From NCBI RefSeq assembly GCF_002157225.2, contig NZ_CP020038.1:372001-436000 (forward strand): DNA of 64,000 bases, read 5' to 3'. Below the pieces are notes generated by a model that saw nothing but the letters and a program-made list of their open reading frames with translations, made no database searches and had not been told where the DNA came from. Source of the stretch: Agarilytica rhodophyticola (lineage in GTDB: Bacteria; Pseudomonadota; Gammaproteobacteria; Pseudomonadales; Cellvibrionaceae). The position numbers and the translations under genes were made by a program. Positions 53,792 through 63,500 of the stretch are shown piece after piece. The first letter of the stretch is position 1; every line of letters starts with the position of its first letter.

Positions 53792-54331
53792 ATGGCAAAT
53801 TCAGCATTTGAAGCTCTTGCAAACCTGGCGTCTTTAAGTCGTCAAACTGCGATGGGTTTGCCCGCCCAAGTAGATGCTGCGCCGCGTTGGAGTGGTGTTG
53901 GTTTCTCATGTATGGGTTTTCGCTTTGTGGTGCCAATGGGGCAAGTATCAGAGCTGATGGAGGTACCAGCAACAACACGTCTACCCGGCGTTCAGTCCTG
54001 GGTTATTGGCCTTGCTAATGTGCGTGGTCGTTTACTACCTCTTTTTGATTTGGCACGCTTTGTGGGTGGTCAAATCAGTACTCAAAAGAAATCTCACCGT
54101 GTATTAGTGTTGGAAACAGAAAGTTTGTATAGCGGCCTAGTAGTCGATAGGGCTTTTGGTATGCAGCATTTTGTGGCTGACACCTATGGACGGTTTGACG
54201 GAGAGCTGCCTGAGAGTCTCAGACAGTACATAAAAGGAGCTTATCGTGATTCTGGCAATGAGGCTTGGTGTGTTTTTGACATCGAGGCTTTGTCGCAAGA
54301 TCCGAACTTTACAAATGCTTCGGGAACTTAA
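53792..54331 (+). CDS. pilI: CheW-like adaptor PilI
   Basis: 179 residues with a CheW domain: GFSCMGFRFVVPMGQVSELMEVP, LPGVQSWVIGLANVRGRLLPLFDLARFVGG, then RVLVLETESLYSGLVVDRAFGMQHF. It couples the receptor PilJ to the kinase ChpA. It starts 9 bases after pilH. Confidence 0.95.
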   Translation: MANSAFEALANLASLSRQTAMGLPAQVDAAPRWSGVGFSCMGFRFVVPMGQVSELMEVPATTRLPGVQSWVIGLANVRGRLLPLFDLARFVGGQISTQKKSHRVLVLETESLYSGLVVDRAFGMQHFVADTYGRFDGELPESLRQYIKGAYRDSGNEAWCVFDIEALSQDPNFTNASGT

Positions 54332-54449
54332 GCCGTTCGAGGCATTTGCTTTATAAAAACAAGATAAGTCGTCTCATTCTTGAGGTAACTCCCTAGTTTA
54401 TCTGGGGAAACATAGTGCATTAATACATACAATCGCTTGGGAGCGTCGT

Positions 54450-56666
54450 ATGAAAACTGATTCAGCAAGCCTGTTTAGTCGGGCGAAATCCAAACCTTTA
54501 CTGGCAGCGTTCATTTTTGGCCTGTTGGGTATGATCGTTCTGATGGTGATCACCGGTGTGATCCTGGTACGTGATAACCAACGCGACCAAAATTATTTAA
54601 CCATGGTGGCTGACTTGCGTGCATCGTCATACCAGTTGATCTCTTTGTCGCGTGACGCAACTGCTGGTGATGAGCAAGCATTTACAGATCTTGAAGCTCT
54701 GGTTGCGAGTATGAATAAAACATGGCTGGAGCTGAGTGCCAGCGATGGTCATACGCGCGTTGCACTAGCTGAGCGTTTTGCCGAGTTTGGTGGCCTTTGG
54801 GAAAATATCCAGGAAGACTCCAACAGCATCATCACTAACAAGGAAACCATTATCTTCCTTCATGATGTAGCTAATACGCTAAACGAGTCTCTACCTGAAC
54901 TACAGTCAGAGCATACCAATATTGTTGAGATATTGCTGGAGAACTCAGCACCTTCTGAGCAAGTTCAGGTAGCCACTAACCAATCATGGTTAGCTGAGCG
55001 TATCGGTCGAAACGTGGATAAAATGCTTGTGGGTGGTGAAGACGCAGATAAGTCTGCGGATCAGTTTAATATCGATGCTAGTGTCTTTGGTCGTGTACTC
55101 GAAGGTATGAAGCAAGGCGATGTGGCGATGAGCATTCCCAAGATTACCGATCAGGAAGCGGCGGCCAGTCTCGGTGAAATTTCTGAATTATTTGAATTTG
55201 TAAGTGGTTCGGTAAAAGAGATTTTCGAAGCGTCTCCTGCACTGTTTACAGCACGTACTGCGAGTACGGACATTCTTGAGTTAAGTCCTCGTCTTCTTGA
55301 ATCACTAAGTGGTTTAACAACTGAAATTGCAGGCCTTTCAAGCGTTCGTCCTATCAATAACAACTTACTTTATGGCTTTGGCTTTGTTTCACTTGTGTTG
55401 CTTGCTGCTATCGGTGTCTTGATCAACCAAGCAACCAACCGCAACTTGAAAGTTACCGAAGAGACCAACGAGAGAAACCAAAACGCAATTCTTCGTCTGC
55501 TTGACGAACTTGCTGACCTGGCAGATGGTGACTTGACTACCACAGCAACGGTAACCGAGGATTTCACCGGTGCGATCGCTGACTCTATCAACTACACCAT
55601 TGACCAACTTAGAATTCTGGTTTCGCGTATTAACGAAACATCTGGGCGCGTTGTGACAAGCTCCAGTGACACTCAGCAGACAGCACTGCATCTTGCCGAA
55701 GCTTCTGAGCACCAGGCGCAGGAAATTGCTGGAGCATCTGCCGCTGTAAATGAAATGGCGGTAACCATTGACCAGGTATCTGCTAACGCCGCTGAGTCAG
55801 CTGGTGTTGCGGAGCGGTCGGTATCGATCGCAAACAACGGCGCAAAAGTGGTACAAAATACTATCCGAGGCATGGATACTATTCGTGAGCAGATCCAGGA
55901 AACATCGAAACGTATTAAACGTCTGGGTGAATCTTCCCAGGAGATTGGTGATATCGTAAGTTTGATTAACGACATTGCTGACCAAACAAACATTCTGGCA
56001 CTTAACGCGGCGATCCAGGCATCGATGGCTGGTGATGCTGGCCGAGGCTTCGCGGTTGTTGCGGATGAGGTTCAGCGGCTGGCGGAACGTTCTGCAACAG
56101 CGACCAAGCAGATTGAGGCGCTGGTTAAAACAATTCAGAACGATACTAACGATGCGGTAATCTCGATGGAACAAACCACCTCTGAGGTGGTACGCGGAGC
56201 GCGCCTAGCACAAGATGCGGGTGTTGCTCTTGAAGAGATTGAGACGGTATCGGCTAACCTTGCGGAATTGATTCAAAACATTTCTAACGCTGCTCGCCAG
56301 CAAGCATCATCAGCAGGTCACATTTCCAATACGATGAACGTGATCCAGGAAATTACCTCACAGACATCAGCCGGTACCAGTGCTACGGCGAAGTCGATTG
56401 GTACTTTGGCGAATATGGCGGTTGAACTTAGAGACTCTGTAACAGGATTTAAATTGCCTGAAGAGCTGGATGAAGGTGAACATTACGGTGGCGCTGAAAC
56501 AGAAGAGTTTGCTTCTATGGAAGACCTCGATGTGGTTGACACCGATTCAGAGTCTATAAACGATGACGATGCCAAGATCGAAGTCCTCGATGATGAAGTT
56601 GTAGATTTGTCGATGGACGATGCATACACGGATGAAATGTACGATCAAACCAGTTCTCGGGCATAA
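54450..56666 (+). CDS. pilJ: Type IV pilus chemoreceptor PilJ
   Basis: A 738-residue methyl-accepting chemotaxis protein. It has two transmembrane helices (about 17-40 and 307-327) around a periplasmic sensor with two helical PilJ repeats, a HAMP domain, and a cytoplasmic signalling hairpin with the tip [41 protein letters not shown]. After the usual end of the signalling domain at about residue 668 there is a very acidic tail of some 70 residues (for example [24 protein letters not shown]). The receptor senses pilin or surface contact in Pseudomonas. Confidence 0.95.
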   Translation: MKTDSASLFSRAKSKPLLAAFIFGLLGMIVLMVITGVILVRDNQRDQNYLTMVADLRASSYQLISLSRDATAGDEQAFTDLEALVASMNKTWLELSASDGHTRVALAERFAEFGGLWENIQEDSNSIITNKETIIFLHDVANTLNESLPELQSEHTNIVEILLENSAPSEQVQVATNQSWLAERIGRNVDKMLVGGEDADKSADQFNIDASVFGRVLEGMKQGDVAMSIPKITDQEAAASLGEISELFEFVSGSVKEIFEASPALFTARTASTDILELSPRLLESLSGLTTEIAGLSSVRPINNNLLYGFGFVSLVLLAAIGVLINQATNRNLKVTEETNERNQNAILRLLDELADLADGDLTTTATVTEDFTGAIADSINYTIDQLRILVSRINETSGRVVTSSSDTQQTALHLAEASEHQAQEIAGASAAVNEMAVTIDQVSANAAESAGVAERSVSIANNGAKVVQNTIRGMDTIREQIQETSKRIKRLGESSQEIGDIVSLINDIADQTNILALNAAIQASMAGDAGRGFAVVADEVQRLAERSATATKQIEALVKTIQNDTNDAVISMEQTTSEVVRGARLAQDAGVALEEIETVSANLAELIQNISNAARQQASSAGHISNTMNVIQEITSQTSAGTSATAKSIGTLANMAVELRDSVTGFKLPEELDEGEHYGGAETEEFASMEDLDVVDTDSESINDDDAKIEVLDDEVVDLSMDDAYTDEMYDQTSSRA

Positions 56667-56698
56667 CGTCGTCTTAAACGACGGAGCTGTTGCGTATT

Positions 56699-57556
56699 AT
56701 GATTTGGTCATTGCAAGCGGCACCGGATCTTTCTGATCGTCAGTTTGATCTTTGGAGTAAACTGCTGGAAGAAAGGGCTGGGATTTGCCTCGGCGACGCG
56801 CAGAGAATTTTTCTGCAAACGCAGATTTCTATGCGTATGCGAGAGCTGGGGCAGAGCGACTACACACAGTATTACAACCGTGTAATCGACGGTGTATCCG
56901 GTATGATGGAATGGTCGGTACTTATTGACCGACTAGTAGTCAAAGAGACCAGTTTTTTTCGTCATTTGCCATCTGTTAATTATGTGCAGGAATACCTGCA
57001 GCATAAGATTAATAATAGTGAGCTCGATAGTTCATTTGAAATATGGAGTGTAGGTTGCTCTTCCGGTGAGGAGCCTTATACCCTTTCGATGGTGATGAAC
57101 GAAACCTTCGAGCTAGCTAGGCTAGAACCATATTTTGGCATTATTGCTTCCGACATTAGTCGTGCTGCACTCGCTATTGCCCGCGCTGGTATCTACCCAA
57201 AGCGTAAAGTAGAAATGGTAGATGCTCCCATCCGTCAAAGATACTTCAAAGCCATAGAAAAAGGGCGCTATCAAATTAGTCCCGAAGTGGTTGATCGTGT
57301 CTGTTTTAATCAGGCAAACGTATTAAATATAAACGAATTTCCTTCTATCGAACTCGACGTGATTTTTTGTCAAAACCTGCTGATTTATTTTCGCCGGGAA
57401 TTGCGACATGAGATCATGGATGCTTTTGTCGAGCGTCTAAAGCCGGGTGGCATCCTGATCTGCGGTCTAGGCGAAGTAGTCGATTGGACGAATAAAGAAA
57501 TATCTCGTATTGCGGTTGGAGGCGTGCAAGTCTATGTCCGCAAAACGGCACAATAG
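56699..57556 (+). CDS. pilK: Chemotaxis-type methyltransferase PilK
   Basis: A CheR-family SAM-dependent methyltransferase of about 285 residues. It carries an N-terminal helical domain (FDLWSKLLEERAGICLGDAQRIFLQTQI), VVKETSFFRH, the SAM loop IWSVGCSSGEEPYTLSM, ASDISRAALAIARAGIYP and FCQNLLIYFRRELRHEIMDAF. It would methylate glutamates of PilJ. The frame opens with a TTG three codons earlier (56690); the ATG at 56699 follows a GGAG by about 12 bases, so the exact start is uncertain. There is no cheB-like gene between it and chpA. Confidence 0.93.
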   Translation: MIWSLQAAPDLSDRQFDLWSKLLEERAGICLGDAQRIFLQTQISMRMRELGQSDYTQYYNRVIDGVSGMMEWSVLIDRLVVKETSFFRHLPSVNYVQEYLQHKINNSELDSSFEIWSVGCSSGEEPYTLSMVMNETFELARLEPYFGIIASDISRAALAIARAGIYPKRKVEMVDAPIRQRYFKAIEKGRYQISPEVVDRVCFNQANVLNINEFPSIELDVIFCQNLLIYFRRELRHEIMDAFVERLKPGGILICGLGEVVDWTNKEISRIAVGGVQVYVRKTAQ

Positions 57557-57576
57557 AATAAATATAGGGACCCGTT

Positions 57577-60500
57577 ATGGGAGATAAGCGCAATTTTGCA
57601 GCCTTAGACTGGGTGGCTGGCGAAATCTTTGATACCTTGAAAGAGGCTCGCCAAGCGCTCGAGGCTTATGTCGAAGACCCCAAAGATTCGACTCGTATTC
57701 GCTTTTGCTTAACGCATATCCACCAGGTTCATGGGTCGTTGCAAATGGTTGAGTTCCATGGCGCAGCTTTACTCGCCGAAGAAATGGAGCAGGCAGCCCA
57801 AGCTATCATGGAGAATGAAGTCTCCAATATTCCAGAAGCGCAAGAAGTACTGATGCGCGGTCTGTTACAACTTCCTATTTTTATTGAATATGTAAAAACA
57901 AAGAAAGACGATAATCCCGCACAGGTAATGCCGCTGCTTAACGATTTAAGAGCTGTGCGCAAGCAAAGTTACCTCAGTGAAACCAACCTCTTTTCTCCTG
58001 ACCTTAGCAGTATTGGCAAGGTCACAGGTGAAAAACACGCGGTGCTCTCAGATCGGCAAAAGCTTTTACAGGTACTTAAGAAGCTTCGTGAGATGTACCA
58101 GTTTGCCGCTGCTAGCGTATTGCGTGGTATTAAAGTTGAAGAGAACCTCACCTATCTCGATAAAGTTTTTTCTCGCCTGGAATTAATTTCTCAGGGTACT
58201 GCAAGCTTTCCTATATGGGAGGTATCGGCAGCTTTAGTCGATGCTCTGAAAAGAGACGATGTTGAATTCACCGTCGCGGTAAGAGGTCTACTGCGCTATA
58301 TCGCAAGAGAACTGCGCATTATAGGAGAGAAAGCTCCAGCAGCTTTCGATATCCCTCCCCGAGAGTCTTTACTCAAAAACTTACTCTTTTACGTTGCTCG
58401 CTCCGAAGATGGCAGTGATAAAGTTGCCCTGGTCAAGCAAAAGTACAAACTCAATGGCGCCTTGATGGGAGCCAACCAAGATGATTCTGGTGCTGGCTCC
58501 AGCGACATGCTGCAAGCCCCTGATGCCGAAGCTATTCGCTCGGTTGTTGTGGCTTTGCAAGATGAGCTAACAAATGTCAAAAGAGTGCTTGATATTTCTT
58601 TATCAGGTACCGGTTCATCAGCCGACTTAAAAGAAGTTCTGCCCATTGTAAAACGTGTGTCAGATACTCTGGCTGTTCTCGGCATTGGTGATTTGCGCAA
58701 GCAGATGATCGAGCAAAGTGAACGTCTTGAAAAAATCAGTGATGCCAACATCATCGACGAAGCAGAGTTAATGCAAACGGCGAGTAACATCATTGATATA
58801 GAACATCGCCTAAGAGCTATTGCTAAGTCCGCTGGCCGCCACGATGACTTGAGTCAGGTGGATGAGAGAGAAGTAGAAATCGACAGCGCAAAAGCTGCGG
58901 TTATTAAAGAATGTGCTTCTGGTTTACAACGCTCTAAAGATGCCATCATCGATTATATCTCCTACAACTGGGATAAGAAGCATCTTGAAAATGTAGGAAC
59001 AATTTTGACCGAGATTCGCGGCGGTCTAAACATGATACCCCTGCGCAGACCTGCGGCCATTATTGCTTCATGTTCGGATTTTATTCAGGAACGCTTACTT
59101 GGCTCCGAAAATCCTCCCAGCTTTGAAACGCAGCAATCACTTGCCGACGTTTTTGTCAGTGTTGAAGCTTATCTTGAAAGACTCATGGAAGATATGTATG
59201 AAGACTCTGATGACATGTTGGATATTGCCGAGGAAGGTGTTGCCAGCCTCGGTTACGAAATACAAATGCCTGTGGCTGTCGTTGATACTGATGTTAGCCA
59301 TGAAGCGCTACCTGATGTGCAAGAAGAAACCATGGATGAGGTTGAGCAAGCACCAGTTGAGCTAACGTCGCAAGAAACGCTGCAAACACAAGTAGCAGAA
59401 ACGGAACAAGCAGAGCCTATCGTGCAGCATAGGGATGACGCTGTGGCTCAAGAGTCAGCGCCAGTAAACGAACCAGAGGTTATAGAACAAGAACAATTAG
59501 ATCATGCGGAATTGCCTGCTAGTGCTGAGCAAGAAACGCCTCAGCAAGATATCGTTGAGCCAGAGGTAGCAATTGAAGATCAAGCAGCAGCTGAGCCTGC
59601 GCAAGCGGAAGTTGCCGGTGAAGCCGAAGAAGAATTTGAAAGTGATATCGATGAAGAAATTATTGAAATCTTTGTCGAAGAAGTGGGAGAAGTTCTTGAA
59701 ACTCTTGGCGAATACTTCCCTCAATGGAGACAAAAACCAACGGATCAAGATTCGCTGGTTGTGGTTCGACGCGCATTCCACACCCTTAAAGGAAGTGGAA
59801 GAATGGTTGAAGCCTTTGATATTGGAGAGTTGGCTTGGTCGATTGAAAATATGCTCAATCGTATTATCGATCATACGATTAAAGCCCAGGCACATGTCTT
59901 CAATATTATTGATGCTGTTATCGCTATTGTTCCAACGCTGCTGAACGCTTTCGAAAATCGTAAGGTAAATCCGTATAAAGAGCTGACAAATCAATATGAG
60001 GCATGGGCCAATAGCTTGGCAGAGGGTAATTTACCTGAAGAGCTAGCACATCCACTGCCTGCCTTTGATACTGCTAAAACTTCAGCAGCAGATGCAGCCC
60101 CTGCACCGCAAGAATCTGAAGTCTCCGCCGAACCTGAAATGGTTGCCGCGCCAGAAGCAAGCGAAGAACTTCAAGCTGCAGATAATGAAGAGCCTGTTAG
60201 TGAGGCTGCAGCAGACGATGAAGACTCAGACTTTGATGGTGTGTTGCAAGAGATCTTTTCTCAAGAGTCGATATCTCACCTTGTCACTATTGAAGATTTC
60301 ATAAGGCGTATGGAGCAAGACGCACCGCTCTATTCCATACCCTCCGACGCACTCCAACGAGCTTTGCACACTCTGAAAGGTAGTGCCAAGATGGCTCAAA
60401 TTTGGCCAATCGCTGAGATTACCGAGCCTTTAGAACATTTTACAAAAGAGTTGATAACCTTCCAGGTGCGTGTTGACGAAGACATATTGCAGCTGATTCG

Positions 60501-63500
60501 CGATGCTGTGGACTATATCCGTCAAGGCTTAGGGCTTATCGAATCTGGGCAACCTGTGCTAATTCCTAAGGTCGAGCAGTTTGTTGCCCGTACCAATGAG
60601 CTGCGTGAGTTAGCGCTTGGCTTCTTGGAGTCTGGACGGGCTCCTACCCATACCAGCCAGAAAAAAGTAGATCCACGCATGCTATCACTGCTGATGGCAG
60701 AAGAGATGGCACTCTTGCTTGAAGCCGATCAATTGTTGGATCGCTGGCAGGCGGATGGCAGTTGTGAAGGACGCTGTGACGAAAGCTTGAAAAGCATGGT
60801 CAAAGAGCTGTCGATATTGGAGCAGGGTGCACAGCAAGCTAATCTGCTAGATATGGCACTTTTAAGTCGAGCCCTTAACGATTCATATAAATTAGCTTTA
60901 GGTAACAAAATTGCCACGGGAGAAGAATTCTTCTCGTTGATGCACAGTGGTCACGAATCTCTTCTGGCCATGGTTGATGCAGTCGCTGCGGGACAAAATG
61001 TGGTTGCCCCTCCGCGCTCACTGACGGACGCTATTGATGCATTGATCGCCAGTGCAGAAGATTTTGCAATTGTAGATGAGGCCGATGCTGCAGCTGTAGA
61101 AGACGAGCAGATAAATGTTGATGAAGAAGCCAGCACTGTTGTCGTTGAACAAGATGAAGAGGAAGTTCCGAGCGTTGAGGTTATCGGTCTTGTTGAAGAA
61201 GACGCTGATAGTATCGAAGAGACTAGTTTTGCTGAAGAAGAAATCGACAGCGTTGAAGATATTAGTCTTGTTGAAGAAGGTGCTGATGCTGCCGAAGATA
61301 TTAGCTTCGTTGAAGAAGAAGCTGAAGTTTCAGAAGCTACTTATCTTGTTGAACAGCCCGATGCGGATAGCGCTGATGATATTGAAATTGCGCCGGAGAC
61401 ACTTGCAGACGAAGCTATAGCTGAAGAACCAGTGATACCAGCTTTAGACAATGTCGCAGAGGTAGAGCTGATTGATTTAGAAGCGGCTAACAGCGAACCT
61501 GAGGATGTTGCTGCAAACTATGATACTCCAGCTTCAGAAGATACTGAGTTGCCTCAGCTTCTTATTGACGAAGAAGATGGCAGCGAAGAGTCTTTAGAAA
61601 ACTTCTTTTCAGAAGATACTTTATTTGAAGAGCCTGATAGTGAACAAGAGCCTCTAGCTGAAGACGATACGTCAATTGTAGTCGAGCTTACATCAGAGCA
61701 AGATTCGCCTCTTATTGAAGAAACGGAAATAAGCTATGAACTAGAGACTGAGTCTGAAGATACCTTATCTGAAGATGTTGAACTGATAGATATAGACCCT
61801 GAAAGCCAAGACTTTGCCACTGTTGATGTAGAAAGCATCAGTCCGGAAATTGCTGAGGCGTCACCCATCGCAGAGCAAAGTGATATTTCTTCTCCAACAC
61901 CTGAAGCAGAGCCCTCAGCTTCTGAACCAGAGACTTCAGTTTCTGAACCAGAGCCCTCAGCTTCACAACAAGAAGAGCCCTCAGCTCTTGAAGCAGAGGC
62001 TTATGTTCCTGAACAAGAGACTTCCGCTCCTGAATCGGAGTCTTCAACTCTTCTCGAACAAGAATCTTCAACTCTCGAACAAGAAGATCAAGGCAACGCA
62101 CTTGAAGACTCAGCACCTATGTCTTTAGGTATGGAGCTTGATGGAGCAGACGATGATATTTCTATTACCGGAGCGGTGGCTGCAGGATTAGGTGCGAGTG
62201 CGCTTAGTAGTCTAGAACCATCGATAGACTCCGTTGATAGCGATACACCAAATATTGAGTTGATGAATGAAAGCTTCGATATCGGCAATGAAATGGCCGG
62301 TATGGATTTGGCTGATATTAGTGACGATACCAGCGAACCAGAAACTCAAATTCTTGAAGAGATTAATAGCGACTCCGATATCGAAGAAGTTGAACTTAGT
62401 TCTGAAGTTGAATCGCAATCTGAACTTGACGAGCTGGATCAACAAGCCGACGCGCCTGATTTAGATGCTGTTGCTACATTAGAGCAGCCAAGTATTGTTG
62501 ATGACCTTGAAACAGAAGACTTAGAACTGTCCTTTGAAGGCTTTGAAGAACCGGCTGATACTGTCACTAATGTCGATTCCTTAGAACTTGAAGATGATAT
62601 TCTTCACGAAGGAATGAGTGCAGTTGATGATAGCATCCTTACCCTCGAAGAAGAGCAGGCCATAAGTGAGCAAGATAGCCTCGAAGATAGCGTTATTGTG
62701 GAAGATGAAAACGCAACTGTTGAAGAGGCAGAGGCACATCCACCGATCCAAGAGCAAGCTCATGAGCCGAGCGCAGAAACGCCAGCTGTTGAAGTGGCGG
62801 CAGAACTTGAGGGCAATGTTGGTGTTATTCCAGGTTTACTAGACGATATTGACTCTAAGTCAGAAGATTTTGACCAGGATATTTTAGAAATTTTCCTAGA
62901 GGAAGCCGAAGAACTATCCGAAGGGCTCGATGAAGCGATCCACGCATGGCAGTCAAATTGGTCTGATAGCGAAAGTTTAGAAGAGATTAAACGTATTCTG
63001 CATACCTTAAAAGGCGGTGCGCGTTTGTCTGGTCTAACCAAGTTTGGCGATCTTACCCACGATTACGAAAGTATGTTGATCGATATGGGGGAAGATCTTT
63101 CCGGCGTTGATCAAAATTTCTTTAATAAAATTCACGGTTTCCAAGATAAAATACTATCGGCAACCAGAGCCGTTAAAACGTTTATCGAAAGTGACTACGA
63201 TTCGGCAATCGGTGTTGCTGAGGAAGCAAGTACCGCTCCTGCTCCTGTGACCGAGGCTGACTCGAACATAGAAGAATTACCCACCTTAACAGAAGCAGTC
63301 GACCTTGATCATGCCGAGGCTGGTAAGCCCGATCCGGCAAGTGATGAGCCAGATACTAATAATGTCGTTAAGTTTGAGCCTAAGACTAAGCCAATTCCTA
63401 CAACAGAGCCTGAAAGTCATGAGTTCACCATGCCGACCATTGGTGGTGGTAGTGGCGGCGGACAGCAGGCTGCAGCAAGCGTCGCTATTAAAAAGGCCGG

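Noticed and set aside
59497-59994. 165-codon minus-strand frame within chpA
   Set aside because: Antisense to the first classical Hpt domain; no start signal or motif.
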